Positions 12,501 to 21,687 of a stretch of 64,000 nucleotides of DNA are shown here, piece after piece. The stretch is from Tenrec ecaudatus (Eukaryota > Chordata > Mammalia > Afrosoricida > Tenrecidae): contig NC_134536.1 of the NCBI RefSeq assembly GCF_050624435.1, positions 127,682,758 to 127,746,757 of the forward strand, written 5' to 3'. The position numbers and the translations under genes are program-made. The notes beneath the pieces are model-generated. The model did not search any database. It had not been told where the DNA came from and saw only the letters and a program-made list of their open reading frames with translations. The stretch's first letter is position 1, and each line of letters opens with the position of its first letter.

Positions 12501-15278
12501 AAAACCTTGCCGGTCCCGCCTGTCTCGTGAAGCACCTCCCAGAAGGAGGGACCGTGGGGGGCACTCCTTCGCTCCCAGGGGTCTGAGGAGGTGGGAGTGG
12601 GGGGCCGGAAGAGGAGGATGCTCACCGGGAAGATGACAAAGCCGATGGTCTCCAGGTCACTGAACCGCCGCCTCCTCCTCATGTGCTTCTGCATCAGGGC
12701 CACCAGGCAGGTGCACATGGCCTCGTTGTCCTCGGGGTCGTCCTGCTCCAGGAGGCTGATCTTGAACTGCGAGTTGGCCCAGAAGGTGTCTGTGGACAGA
12801 CCGGTCGGGCTCAGCCACAGGCCTGTCACCTCCGTGGGGCTGGACAGTGGGCTGGCCCCTGTGCCTGTGACCTCTGTCCCCCACCCGGGGCCTGGTTTGG
12901 TAGCCCCTCGCTGGCTCACACACCCATGTGGTCCCTGCAGCCCCCCGCGGTGCTTCCCCGCCTCCAGCTGCCCTCGTAGTAGGAGGTATGCCAGTAGCTC
13001 TTGCTGTCCCCGGAGAAGGCGTCCGGCGTCAGGTTGCAGATTTCCAGCAGCGTGTAGTTGTTCTGGAAGTCCTGGAATGCCATCCTGGGGGGTGGGGGGC
13101 ACGAGGGGGCAGGGTAGTGCCTCCCCACCCAAGGGACAGGTGGGAGGGTGTCAGGGAGGGGAGGGACGGGGCGGGAGAAGAGGGGTCACCAGAGCCACAC
13201 TGACCAGAACTCCCCATCCTCCTTCTTTTGCCACAGTTGCTTCCGGATGTCGGGTGGCACCTCAAGCCACTCCCTGGAGCTGAGGCAGAGGGTGGGAGTG
13301 GAGGGAGAGGGGCAGGGGGCAGGAGATGAGGCAACCCCTTTTCGTACCTCCCCCTCCTCGTCTCCCCTCTTCCCCCCATTCCCCTCAGTCCAGAATGCTG
13401 CCTGCTGGGGCCCTGAGTTAGATGCCAGGGGCTGGCCTGCTGCCGCCCATGGCATCCCCCAACTTTGCAGGCCTGCGGTATCCTTGACTCACCCGAGAGC
13501 CGAGCCCTGGGCTGGCCACCTACTTGTCACTCCAGGCCCCAGTCCACTCCTTTTGGCCCCAGGGGTTCCGGAGACGAATCAGTGTTTTCATGGTACCATG
13601 GTGGAAGACCTGCGGGGTGCAGGAGAGGGGTGTGTGTGTGTAGGTGACAGGTCAGGGGAAGACGGTGAGGAGGGGGCTCTCCTCCGTCAGGGGCCAGTGT
13701 GAGGACTCACATCATAAAGGCCGGTCACTGAATAAGCGTGTCCTCGCACCAGATTCCTCCTGGTCATGGATTCCATGTCTTCGCCGCTGTCTTCCATCTG
13801 CAGGGGGCAGAGGGAGGGGCCTCAGGATCTGCTCAGGTACAGGGGACTGCTCTCAGGGCTCATGGGAAGAACAAACAAACAGACAGACAGACGGACACCC
13901 TATTTGGGCACTGGTGTGGGTTCCCCAGGCGCTGGCCGACTCGCCCTGGTGGGCTTGCTAAAGTCAGTGGTTCTCAACCTTCCTCCTGCAGCGACCCTTT
14001 CATACAGTTCCTCATGTGGCGGTGACCCCCCAACCATAACTTTATTTTCATTGCTACTTCATCACAGTCATGTTGCTGCTTTTATGAAGTGGGTGACCCC
14101 TGTGAAAGGGTTATTTGACCCCCAATGTAAATGGAAGTACCAGGTCACAGCCAGGGAGCTCCAATCCCAGTCTGTCTTCCTTGGTCTTCCTCAGGGTCAC
14201 ACATGTTTCTGTGCATTCCTGTCCCACATGCAGGCACACACACACACACACACGTCAAGATCTAGGACATCCCAGCTCTACGGGAATTCCTTTCTTGGCC
14301 ACACTACCTTCTGAGCTGCCCCCCAGGACTGACAGGAACAAGTGACAAGCAGGAGCCTCTGATTCACCGGGTGGGGCTTGTCACCTCCAGTCACAAACAG
14401 AAAATGTCTGGATCCCAGGTCAGGGACAGGCACGATGAGGGTGTGGCAGTTTCTGGTCCAAGTCTGCATAGCCCAGAATTTTACTCATGGGCCCTCACAT
14501 ATTTCCAAAGGTCACACTTAAAAAAGTAAAATGTGATCTCTGGAGTTCCTGGGCGAAGTTTCCCCAGCGGTGTACGCCCTCCGTCCACAATTCTCTGCAG
14601 GAGAACAGCGAGGGGGGCTCTCTGCTCTGGGAAACCCACAGGGGCAGTTCTACCCTGTCCTCCAGGGCCAGCATCCCCTCGGAGGCAGTGAGTTTGGTTT
14701 CTGCGCCTCCCTCTCCCTTTGTGTTTGCAGGGTGTTCCTCTCAGTGGCTGAGCAGTATTCTGTGGTCAGGCTGTACCACAGTGGGCCCAACTGTTCATCC
14801 TTATGAGTAAGCGGCTGCGAACATTCTGTACAGACTTTCATGAAAGCATGTCTTCAATTCTGAGGGGTCACTGCCTAAGTGCACCGTGGGCAGCTCTTTT
14901 GTGTATCGGAGTGTGCATGTGTGGAGAACCTGCTGTGGTGGTGTAGGGGACTGTGTGCACAAGTCTGGCAGTTTGAATCCACCGGAGGCTCGGCAGGACA
15001 AAGCCGAGGCTATCTAGTCCCATCAAGAGTGACAGTCTCAGAAACCCACAGGGTTTGGATTTGGGGAGCTTGTTGTGTGTAGGTACCAGCCCGGTCCCGG
15101 GGTCCAGTGAGTTCACAGCCCTCCTGCAGGGTGACAACTTTCTGGAGAAGGTGGGCCAGGAGTAAGGATACAGATAAGCAGGATAATTTCAGGTCATGAT
15201 AAATGTTGGGGAGTAAAATCAGAGCCCAGTTGCGAGTAAATGGGGTGGAACATCTAAATGGATAGATAGATGATAGAT

Positions 15279-15337
<59 letters not shown>

Positions 15338-16029
15338 GATAGACAGGAAAGAAAGGGGCCCTTGAGCAGGAAGGTGGATGATACAGAGCTGACATCTGGG
15401 GAAAGAGCCTGTGGGATGAAAGCGGCATCAGGTACAAAGGCCCGGAGGCAGGACCAAGCTTGGTGCCTGAGGGGCCTGGGGTTCTGCTTACTTCGATGGA
15501 GCAGCCCATGAGGGAAGATAGGTCCAGGGCCTTCCTAATGAGCTTCCGCAGGTTCTGGGACGGTGCCTGGAGTTGGAAGCTCTGGGCCACACCCCCAGTG
15601 AAGTCCTCAAAGCCTTCCACGGTGCTGCCCCCTATTAGTGCTTCGTAGGATCCGTTCAGCCTGTGGGCGAGGGGTGGAGGTGGGAGCTGGGACCTTGGGG
15701 TGGTAGGGCAGGGGGCCAAGGAGGGCTGCCCTACCTACCGCTGCACTGCTCCTTCCGTTGATGCTAGCTGCCCCCGGGCCTGCCAGCTGCTGGGGTGGGG
15801 GGGCACAGCGGCAAGCCCCCCTCCTTGGCTCCGGGCACTCACTTGGCATAGGCCTTCTCCAGCAGGGCGCTCCAGAACTCAGTGGCCTCGGCGGAGTGCA
15901 GGAAAGTCAGCTTGTTATTTTTGGTGGGCAATCGGTCATCCACTACCACGTCCACCCACTGGCCGAACTGCCAAATCTGCGGGCAGCGAGGTGGGCCTCG
16001 GTGGGACACTGGGTCTCTTCCCATATATA

Positions 16030-16085
<56 letters not shown>

Positions 16086-16822
16086 AGCACCTCCTGGTGG
16101 CCTTGTCTGGTTACATTCCCGTGTCAGTGACCACCTGGCAGAGACCTCACTCACGTCTTTTTTTTAAAAAATGATACAAAGTTCACTTTAATTTCATTAA
16201 AGATGGGGGAGGGGAAAATGAGATGATACAAGGGCTCAAGTAGAATTATGTTTTCAGAACGATGATGGCAACAAATGTACAAGTGTGCTTGACTGGATGG
16301 ATGGATGGATGGATGGATGGATGGGCTGTGGTAAGAGCTGTACGATCCCCCAATAAAATGATTTAAATATTTTTTCATGAAAGGCAGGAATATAAAGATT
16401 GGCTCAATTTTACTTTTCGTTTCCCGAATAGTTACTTATTTCCCTACTATCTTCTCCTCTGCTCCGGCCCTTCCTCTGGGAGAGAGAGGGGCAAGGGGCA
16501 TCTGGACTTTCGGATTTCCGCGGTCTTAAAGCCTCTTCAAAATTCAGGATCTACAGGTATTCTGTGCCACGGTGAATTTCCCCCCACGTTGCTCAGTTTA
16601 AAGACTGTGTCAGCCTGAGGGCTTCAAAAAGTTCATGGAAAAATTCTGTTACTCCTTTCCCCGTGGATTTTCCGAGGACCCCCCACGTGGCGCTGTGCGG
16701 CGGGCATGGACATGCAGTGGCAGCAGGGGGGGGAGGGTCAAACGATGGCGACTTGCTCTGATAAGTGCTGTTTTTTTCTTCAAAAGGCAAGAAGACGGGC
16801 TCACTTCACAGCGTATACACAG

Positions 16823-16865
<43 letters not shown>

Positions 16866-17407
16866 CGCACGCACGCACGCACTGAGCACCTCTGCCTCGC
16901 AGATTGCCTGCCTTCACCTGAAAGTGGAAGATGCCGGCGTAGTTCTTCTTGAAGCTCTGCCCCCTGGGCACGACACGGTTCAGCAGCGTGGGGTTGACGG
17001 TGAGGGAGCCGATGGCAGCCAGCAACCAGCAGTCCCCTGGAAAGACCACCAGTGAGTGTGTGTGTGAGAGAGAGAGTGTGTGTGTGTGTGTCCCAGAATC
17101 CAGGTGTGTGTGTGTGTGTGTCCCAGAATCCAGGTATGTGTGAGTGTGTGTGTGTGTGTGTGTGTCCTAGAATCCAGGTGTGTGTGTGTGTGTGTCCCAG
17201 AATCCAGGTATGTGTGAGTGTGTGTGTGTCCTAGAATACAGGTGTGTGTGTGTGTGTGTCCTAGACTCCAGGTGTGTGTGTGTGTATATCCCAGAATCCA
17301 GGTATGTGTGAGTGTGTGTGTGTATGTGTGTGTGTCCTAGAATCCAGGTGTGTGTGTGTGTATGTGTGTCCTAGAATCCAGGTGTGTGTGTGTGTGTCCT
17401 AGAATCC

Positions 17408-17444
<37 letters not shown>

Positions 17445-17589
17445 AGAATCCAGGTATGTGTGAGTGTGTGTGTGTGTGTGTGTCCTAGAATCCAGGTGTG
17501 TGTGTGTCCTAGAATCCAGGTGTGTGTGTGTGTATATCCCAGAATCCAGGTATGTGTGAGTGTGTATGTGTGTGTGTCCCAGAATCCAG

Positions 17590-17620
<31 letters not shown>

Positions 17621-19313
17621 AGAATCCAGGTGTGTGTGAGTGTGTGTGTGTGTGTGTGTGTCCCAGAATCCAGGTCCCAGGGGAGCAGACCCCTGGCTCT
17701 GAGGGGGTGGGCATGAGCCAATAAGAATGCCCCTTCCCCTCAGGTGTGTCCGGGGAAGAGGTCAGTAGGGAGACACTGAGGGCAGGAGGACAGACTTTGG
17801 GGAAAGGAGCTCCTGAAGCTTCCCCACTAGTCAAGTGGACCCACAAGATCAAGCCGGAGGTTGGTTCTTTGGACCCTTAGGGAAGAGGGATCTCTGGCCT
17901 CCAGGTCTTCCGGACTCCTTCCCTCAGACTCCACCCTCACCTCAGAGTGCCCAAGACGGCCCTCCCCGAGGGCGTCCACATGGCGTGGACACTCCAGCGG
18001 CCCTGCGAAGAGGCCTCCCTCAGATGACGGACTGACAGCTCCCCGTGAAAGACCCTGGACCAGACCCACCCAGAGACACCGCCCGCTTCTGATTCTGACC
18101 CCGGGAACCTGACACACTGGGAACCTGATGTGATGGCCGCCGCTTGTGGTGGTAGTGACAGAGCTCTGGGGTCATTTGTTAGGTGGTCGTAGAGAAGTCA
18201 GAACAGTGACCCCCCATCCCCCCACCCCCCCCCACCCCCGCCGCAAGAGCCAGGCTGCAGCAAGTCCTGGCCGCATCCCCAGGCGAGGGGGAGGGCTGAG
18301 GGAGCCAGGCCAAGTCTGACACTCCCAGAAGGTGTGGGAGGAAGAAACAGAAGCGGGTCAAGTTCCCCAGCCCCCAAAGACACCCTGCCTTCCCCCTCCG
18401 CATGGCCCCTCAACTCCCCTCCCCGTGGAGAGCAGCCCTGCCCGAGCCCCACTCACCAAGCCCGCCCTGGCAGATGTCTGTCTGCGTGGCTCCATCTACA
18501 ATGAACTGCGGGTTCCTTGTGATTTCCTGCGGTGAAGGGGTGGTGGGGTCTGGGGTCCCCTGACAGCCTGCCTTCCACCCAGCCTCCCGTCCACTTTGCC
18601 AGGGGGAACCTCCCACAGACTTCTAGGGCAGTGGTTCTCAAACTTCCTAAGACCGTGACCCTTTCACACAGTTCCTCATGTGGTGTGGTGACCCCCAACT
18701 GTAACATTATTTTTTAAATTTCATAACATTATTTTCATTGCTACTTCATCCCTGTCATTTTGCTACTGTGATGAATGGGGCGACCCCTGTGAAAAGGCCG
18801 CTTGACGCCCGTGTTGAGAACCGCTGCTCTAGGGGAGGCATGGAGGCGGAGCGGGGAGGGCCCAGGGCTGACTCCGTGAAGCTGCAGGTTGCTGTAGGAG
18901 TTTGGGTAACTTTTCTGAGGGGAGTCTGAGAGTTTGTGCTTAAGAATGTCCAGGACTGTCCCCAGCAGGAGAGCGGGGGGCGGGGGGAGCATCGTGCCAG
19001 GGCCAGACTGTGGTAGAAGAGGGTTGGGATTTGTCCCAGGGATTGGGGCTTGCTCAGTCCTTGGCCTCCCCCGTCTAGGGCTCACCTTGGGCCGGTGCCA
19101 GATGATGTTCTGCACCTTACTGGACTTGGGCCCCAGATCCTTGAAGCCCAGCGACGAGACGTCTGCTGGGAACAAGGGGTCCTCGAACAGCATCCCCGTC
19201 TTCAGACAGGCAGCCTGCAGCTCCTCGAAGTTCTGGTTTCGGAAGACTTCTGCGTTGTTGTGCTGGCCCAGGCCCTTGGCCCGCAGTCGGTTGTGGCTGA
19301 TGCGATCCGCCAT
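2288..19313 (-). CDS. CAPN11: CAPN11, calpain-11 catalytic subunit (21 coding exons)
   Basis: Ca2+-dependent cytosolic cysteine protease of the classical calpain family; CAPN11 is mainly testis-expressed in mammals. The 21 listed exons splice in frame to 696 residues from the Met at 19313. Domains: short N-terminal part (1-35), CysPc protease core (about 40-340) with Cys102 in GDCWLLAA, His260 in RGHAYSV and Asn284 in RNPWG, C2-like domain (about 345-510, including [15 protein letters not shown] and [10 protein letters not shown]), and penta-EF domain (about 520-696) with loops [11 protein letters not shown] and [12 protein letters not shown]. Spacing Cys-His 158 and Cys-Asn 182 is as in other calpains. 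No stop or frameshift was seen. Human CAPN11 carries a longer N-terminus that could come from an upstream exon. CAPN1 and CAPN2 fit worse, and the VPKE-FQNI junction, MDKDGSG-type loop and TMEM63B neighbour identify CAPN11. Confidence 0.95.
2437..2495 (-). CDS. CAPN11: CAPN11 coding exon 20 (residues 669-688)
   Basis: 59 nt encoding [19 protein letters not shown] of EF-hand 5, the dimerisation hand in calpains. Acceptor AACAG, donor GTACCT. Confidence 0.92.
2632..2776 (+). mobile_element. AfroSINE
   Basis: B-box-like ggttcaaacccaccag, then the terminal tcagaatcaactcgatggca. In CAPN11 intron 19. Confidence 0.75.
2835..3055 (-). mobile_element. AfroSINE
   Basis: Reverse-complement order: ggacaggatagaactggcc, gggtttctgaggctgcaac, ggtggtttcaaactgttgac, ending at accagggctcc. 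CAPN11 intron. Confidence 0.85.
3208..3324 (-). CDS. CAPN11: CAPN11 coding exon 19 (residues 630-669)
   Basis: 117 nt encoding [20 protein letters not shown] and [20 protein letters not shown]-hands 3-4. Acceptor CCCCAG, donor GTGAGT. Confidence 0.95.
3425..3503 (-). CDS. CAPN11: CAPN11 coding exon 18 (residues 604-630, EF-hand 3)
   Basis: 79 nt encoding [38 protein letters not shown] is a complete EF loop. Acceptor TTCAG, donor GTAGCC. Confidence 0.95.
3553..3587. repeat. (GT)n microsatellite
   Basis: About 17 GT units, 50 nt upstream of CAPN11 coding exon 18. The transcript carries (CA)n. Confidence 0.95.
3729..3797 (-). CDS. CAPN11: CAPN11 coding exon 17 (residues 581-603, EF-hand 2)
   Basis: 69 nt encoding [23 protein letters not shown], with a canonical Ca-binding loop spanning the exon 16-17 border. 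Acceptor ATGCAG, donor GTAAAG. Confidence 0.94.
4024..4088 (-). CDS. CAPN11: CAPN11 coding exon 16 (residues 559-580)
   Basis: 65 nt encoding [21 protein letters not shown], with the calpain [12 protein letters not shown] signature before EF-hand 2. Acceptor TTACAG, donor GTATCT. Confidence 0.94.
4212..4269 (-). CDS. CAPN11: CAPN11 coding exon 15 (residues 540-559)
   Basis: 58 nt encoding [21 protein letters not shown]-hand 1 loop and second helix. Acceptor CTCCAG, donor GTGAGT. Confidence 0.94.
4365..4430 (-). CDS. CAPN11: CAPN11 coding exon 14 (residues 518-539)
   Basis: 66 nt encoding [22 protein letters not shown], first helix of EF-hand 1. Acceptor CTACAG, donor GTGAGC. Phase 0 both ends. 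Confidence 0.93.
4528..4567 (-). CDS. CAPN11: CAPN11 coding exon 13 (residues 504-517)
   Basis: 40 nt encoding [13 protein letters not shown], the linker into the penta-EF domain. Acceptor CCGCAG, donor GTGAGC. Confidence 0.92.
4822..5033 (-). CDS. CAPN11: CAPN11 coding exon 12 (residues 434-504)
   Basis: 212 nt. [50 protein letters not shown] and [13 protein letters not shown] of the C2-like domain. The acceptor CATCCAG before TTTCAG gives the conserved phase; a second AG 11 nt upstream is also present. The junction codon with exon 13 is TGT (Cys) where human has Trp. Donor GTGAGG. Confidence 0.92.
5362..5373 (-). CDS. CAPN11: CAPN11 coding exon 11, 12-nt microexon (VPKE)
   Basis: GTCCCAAAGGAG encodes Val-Pro-Lys-Glu (residues 430-433), flanked by acceptor CCCTCCCCAG and donor GTATAG. 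Classical calpain genes have a 12-nt exon at exactly this place, and human CAPN11 has VPKE here. Both borders are phase 0 and restore the FVIFP-VPKE-FQNIK join. It was found by reading rather than by ORF length. Confidence 0.92.
6230..7075 (+). mobile_element. Non-LTR (L1-like) 3' segment
   Basis: Ends in gcccccaataaaatgattta plus an A-rich tail, with the body phrases gccagtcagggtgcag and cagttagaccagaggatg-like text. The same body and tail recur at 21005-21580, so this is an interspersed family with its own AATAAA. Family name uncertain (tenrec L1 3'UTR type). Confidence 0.6.
8950..9290 (+). pseudogene. ERV gag (capsid C-terminal) fragment
   Basis: Reading [14 protein letters not shown] and [12 protein letters not shown] resembles the end of a gamma-retroviral capsid. 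It includes a C-run expansion near 9128-9143 and ends at a stop (9281-9283). Confidence 0.55.
9603..10380 (+). pseudogene. ERV integrase fragment
   Basis: [20 protein letters not shown] and [11 protein letters not shown] are integrase core motifs, and [13 protein letters not shown] is the C-terminal domain. The first catalytic Asp position reads Pro, the second Asp (GSDNG) remains, and the Glu region is deleted. In-frame stops follow each motif. Confidence 0.7.
12626..12789 (-). CDS. CAPN11: CAPN11 coding exon 10 (residues 375-429)
   Basis: 164 nt. [30 protein letters not shown], a five-Arg run (HMRRRRRF) and ETIGFVIFP. The acidic stretch is about four residues shorter than in human. Acceptor CCACAG, donor GTGAGC. 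A 7.25-kb intron follows. Confidence 0.95.
12924..13084 (-). CDS. CAPN11: CAPN11 coding exon 9 (residues 321-375)
   Basis: 161 nt. [40 protein letters not shown] and RRGSTAGGC, the junction of protease core and C2-like domain. Acceptor CCCCAG, donor GTGTGT. Confidence 0.95.
13205..13273 (-). CDS. CAPN11: CAPN11 coding exon 8 (residues 298-321)
   Basis: 69 nt encoding [22 protein letters not shown] plus a split Trp. Acceptor CTCCAG, donor GTCAGT. Confidence 0.94.
13524..13609 (-). CDS. CAPN11: CAPN11 coding exon 7 (residues 270-298, catalytic Asn)
   Basis: 86 nt encoding [20 protein letters not shown] and EWTGAWSD. Asn284 completes the triad. Acceptor CCGCAG, donor GTAGGT. Confidence 0.95.
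13711..13797 (-). CDS. CAPN11: CAPN11 coding exon 6 (residues 241-269, catalytic His)
   Basis: 87 nt, phase 0 both ends. [20 protein letters not shown] then AYSVTGLYD. His260 of the triad is in RGHAYSV. Acceptor CTGCAG, donor GTGAGT. Confidence 0.95.
13975..14128 (+). mobile_element. SPIN-type hAT non-autonomous element, 3'-truncated
   Basis: Begins CAGTGGTTCTCAACCTTCCT and runs through gtggcggtgacccccc and ttttcattgctacttcatc. The right inverted repeat is missing. CAPN11 intron 5. Confidence 0.85.
14232..14253. repeat. (CA)n microsatellite
   Basis: About 11 CA units. Confidence 0.9.
14600..14672 (+). mobile_element. AfroSINE 3' fragment
   Basis: gggaaacccacaggggcagt then tctaccctgtcctccaggg. 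Confidence 0.7.
14725..14880 (+). mobile_element. L1 3' region fragment
   Basis: Diverged wording of the mammalian L1 segment: tggctgagcagtattctgtgg, then gttcatccttatgagtaag. Confidence 0.5.
14925..15056 (+). mobile_element. AfroSINE
   Basis: tctggcagtttgaatccacc, then gtctcagaaacccacagg. Interrupted 3' end. Confidence 0.75.
15258..15342. repeat. (GATA)n microsatellite
   Basis: About 20 GATA units with a few gatg interruptions, in CAPN11 intron 5 about 150 nt past the exon 5 donor. Confidence 0.95.
15492..15660 (-). CDS. CAPN11: CAPN11 coding exon 5 (residues 184-240)
   Basis: 169 nt. [30 protein letters not shown] and SSLMGCSIE, all classical calpain protease-core motifs. Acceptor CCACAG, donor GTAAGC. 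Confidence 0.95.
15843..15976 (-). CDS. CAPN11: CAPN11 coding exon 4 (residues 140-184)
   Basis: 134 nt encoding [20 protein letters not shown] and the SALLEKAYA helix of the protease core. Acceptor CCGCAG, donor GTGAGT. Confidence 0.95.
16036..16083. repeat. (CA)24 microsatellite
   Basis: Perfect CA run starting 60 nt upstream of CAPN11 coding exon 4. The transcript carries (UG)n. Confidence 0.97.
16160..16375 (+). mobile_element. L1-like 3' tail
   Basis: ggcaacaaatgtacaagtgt, an embedded (GGAT)n run at 16294-16323, then cccccaataaaatgattta. CAPN11 intron 3. Confidence 0.65.
16826..16880. repeat. (CT)n then (ACGC)n microsatellite
   Basis: About 16 CT units followed by acgc units, about 40-90 nt past the donor of CAPN11 coding exon 3. 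Confidence 0.95.
16918..17036 (-). CDS. CAPN11: CAPN11 coding exon 3 (residues 100-139, catalytic Cys)
   Basis: 119 nt. [20 protein letters not shown] holds the nucleophile Cys102; [19 protein letters not shown] follows. Acceptor TTTCCAG, donor GTGAAG. The acceptor lies only 17 nt from a minisatellite, and a (CT)n repeat lies 60 nt past the donor. Confidence 0.95.
17053..17675. repeat. Minisatellite of (TG)n plus agaatccagg units
   Basis: About 17 units of variable length built from a TG run and tcccagaatccagg or tcctagaatccagg, with sub-variants tatatccc and agtgtgtg. It starts 17 nt from the acceptor of CAPN11 coding exon 3. Confidence 0.95.
18457..18526 (-). CDS. CAPN11: CAPN11 coding exon 2 (residues 77-100)
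   Basis: 70 nt encoding [23 protein letters not shown], the stretch leading into the catalytic Cys. Acceptor CCGCAG, donor GTGAGT. Confidence 0.93.
18629..18826 (+). mobile_element. SPIN-type hAT element (198 bp)
   Basis: Inverted ends CAGTGGTTCTCAA and TTGAGAACCGCTG. Flanks ttctaggg (18621-18628) and ctctaggg (18827-18834) match at 7 of 8, the hAT 8-bp duplication. CAPN11 intron 1. Confidence 0.93.
19086..19313 (-). CDS. CAPN11: CAPN11 coding exon 1 (residues 1-76)
   Basis: [20 protein letters not shown] up to [19 protein letters not shown] and WHRPK. Met1 aligns with the internal Met of the human protein. The frame stays open upstream (FVFTCKE before Met), so the exon probably extends above 19313, with an acceptor at TTTGCACAG or CTGCAAAG. 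Donor GTGAGC. Confidence 0.92.
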
Positions 19314-19569
19314 TTCTTTGCAGGTGAACACGAACCTCAATGACAGACACAGACAGACAGCCCCCTGTGCAAATGGGCAGACAAACAGACAGACCCAGAA
19401 GGGGGAGCAGGGCCAGAGACAGAAGGCTACCCACAAAGTGCAGGAGGAGGCTGCTTCTGGACAAACCCGGGGGCCTGGGGACCCCGATGGGGCAGTTCAG
19501 CTCTGTCCCACAGGGTCGCTGTGGTGTCAGATGGACATGGTTCACAGCAGGGGCTTCCGGAGCTTTTGA

Positions 19570-19925
19570 TTTGGGGGTACGAGCAGTCAGTGGACTATCA
19601 CTCGGCCATAAATGGGAATGAAGTCCCTGGGTACACAATCACTTCAGCCACTTTCAAACAAAGTTGAGCAGGAAAGGTGGGCAGAGGCAGGAGGTGGGTG
19701 GGGAGGAAGGATGAGCATGGCCATGTGCTGCAAAGCCGCTGGACATCTCCCGGATGCTGAATGGGAGCCTAAGCAGGACACACCTTAGAAGCAGGCTGCT
19801 GGGTGACATGGAACATCCAGCAGAGGACGTGTGGGCCACCACGTAGTGTGAAACCACAAGCCCTCCGTGGTTTTGCTGATGGGTGGGAGGGGGTGTGGGG
19901 GGAGTTCCTGCTCAGGGAGCACCAA
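19570..19925 (+). mobile_element. L1 3' region fragment
   Basis: tcactcggccataaatggga, then later gggtgtggggggagttcctg, both diverged L1 3' phrases. Confidence 0.55.
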
Positions 19926-19966
19926 GATCATTTGGGAAGGGGCAAGGCCACATGAAGGCTGTAACT

Positions 19967-20164
19967 CAGCGGTTCTCAACCTGTGGGTCGCGACCCCTTT
20001 GGGGGTCCAATGACCCTTTCACAGGGGTCACCTGATTCGTAATAGTAGCAAAACGACAGTGATGAATTAGCAAGGAAAATAATGTTATAGTTGGGGGGCG
20101 GGGGCACCACCACATGAAGAACTATATTCAAGGGTCGCGGCATCAGGAAGGTTGAGAACCACTG
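19967..20164 (+). mobile_element. SPIN-type hAT element (198 bp)
   Basis: Ends CAGCGGTTCTCAACCTG and GGTTGAGAACCACTG, with the alternative SPIN left end gggtcgcgacccctttgggg. The target duplication is unclear (partial tgtaac on both sides). Confidence 0.92.
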
Positions 20165-20719
20165 AATTGTAACCAGAGTGGCTGAATGAGAAATCAATTG
20201 TTGACTTGGCTAATTGTGTTGGGTGTGTGTTTCACCGTAATTTCAAAACAAAATAAAAACAAAACAATAAAAAGCCAAAACAAAAAAGGAATTTGCCTTG
20301 GATCTGCTAGGGAACCCGAAAATAGACAAATGGCCAATCAGTAGATGGAAAAAAAAAAAAGACTAACTCTTCATTAGCCTTCAGGGAAATAATCCCAGGT
20401 CACAATGACATCCCCTCCCCACCCGCCAGGACGCTTCAAACAAATACAAGAGGAAGGAGAGCAAGACAGGGAGACCTTTGCACCTTCCCATCTCCTGCTA
20501 GTGGGACCCGCGCCCCCAGGGTCCCTGAGTCCCTGAGTGCCGGTGTGGCTCAGCACCTCCCCTCCACAGGCGTTGTAGACGCAGGTGCAAATGCTCCCCC
20601 ATGGATTTCGGTCCCAACTGTGCGGTGCTTCTTAATATGAGTGGATGATTGAACTGCCAGGGTGTAGGATCAGTGGACTGGGTGCCCATCCAAATGTAGA
20701 AACAAAATAAAAAGGAAAT

Positions 20720-20990
20720 GTGGGCTCACACAGAAACTTGTGCGCGCATGTGCCTAGCAGCGTTACACATCATCGTCGACAAGCAGGGGAAACGCAGGCG
20801 TCTGTGGAGTGACGGATGGGACAAGACAGTGCGGCACGTCCATAACACGGAGCAGTGTTTGGCAGTGAACAGGAATGGAGTACTGATACAGGCAACGGCA
20901 TGGGTGAACCTTGCTACGTTAGGCTAAAGAAGCCGATCACGTCGTTGTGATAAGAGTTGTATGAGTCCCCAATAAAATGATTCAATAAAA
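20720..20990 (+). mobile_element. L1 3' end with A-rich tail
   Basis: aacaggaatggagtactgat, gggtgaaccttgctacg, and a second tail agtccccaataaaatgatt. Confidence 0.65.
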
Positions 20991-21004
20991 TAAAAAAATT
21001 AGGG

Positions 21005-21580
21005 TCACGGGGAGGAGACAAGCCAGTCAGGGTGCAGCAGTGTAGCAACGATGAAACAAACAACTTCCCTCTAGTTCCTAAATGCTTCCTCCCCCCACTA
21101 GCAAGATCCCAATTCTACCTTACAAATCCAGTTAGACCAGAGGATGGACACTGGTACAGATAGGAACTGGAAACACAGGGACTCCAGGGCGGATGATCCC
21201 TTCAGGATCAGTGGTGAGAGTGGCGATACTGGGAGGGTGGAGGGAAGGTGGGGTGGAAAGGGGGAACTGATTACAAAGATATACATATAACCTCTTACCT
21301 AGGGGATGGACAACAGAAAGCGGGTGAAGGGAGACGTCGGATAGTGTAAGATATGACAAAATAATAATTTATAAATTATCAAGGGTTCATGAGGGAGGGG
21401 GAAGCTGGGAGGGAGGTGAAAAAAGAATGAGGAACTGATACCAAGGGCTCAAGCAGAAAGCAAATGCTTTGAGAATGATGAGGGCAACAAATGTACAAAT
21501 GTGCTTGACACAATGGATGGATGTATGGATTGTGATGAGTTGTACAAGCCCCCAATAAAATGATTAAATAAAAAAATTAC
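21005..21580 (+). mobile_element. L1-like 3' segment, relative of 6520-7075
   Basis: Shares gccagtcagggtgcag, cagttagaccagaggatg and tail gcccccaataaaatgatta with the 6.5-kb copy over its full length. Confidence 0.65.
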
Positions 21581-21687
21581 ATGCAGCAAGTGAGAAAAAA
21601 AAGGAAAGACGCCAATCACAGAAGACCACATATTGTAGGAGTCCATTAATATAATATGCCCTCTTAAAAAATAATAATATGCCCTCT

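Larger units (their letters stand above)
5450..12600. other. CAPN11 intron 10 (7.25 kb), repeat-filled
   Basis: Contains the G-run tract at 5461-5488, an L1-like 3' segment (about 6230-7075), a decayed retrovirus (about 8730-11560) and unclassified flanks. No host exon other than the microexon at its end was found. Confidence 0.7.

Noticed and set aside
15836-16174. Frames with His-Thr runs around the (CA)24
   Set aside because: Simple-repeat translation. The true coding exon here is on the minus strand in another frame (15843-15976).
17052-17852. Frames encoding CVCVCPRIQ-like or THTHTH-like repeats
   Set aside because: Translation of the minisatellite and its TG/CA runs. No gene context; intronic to CAPN11.
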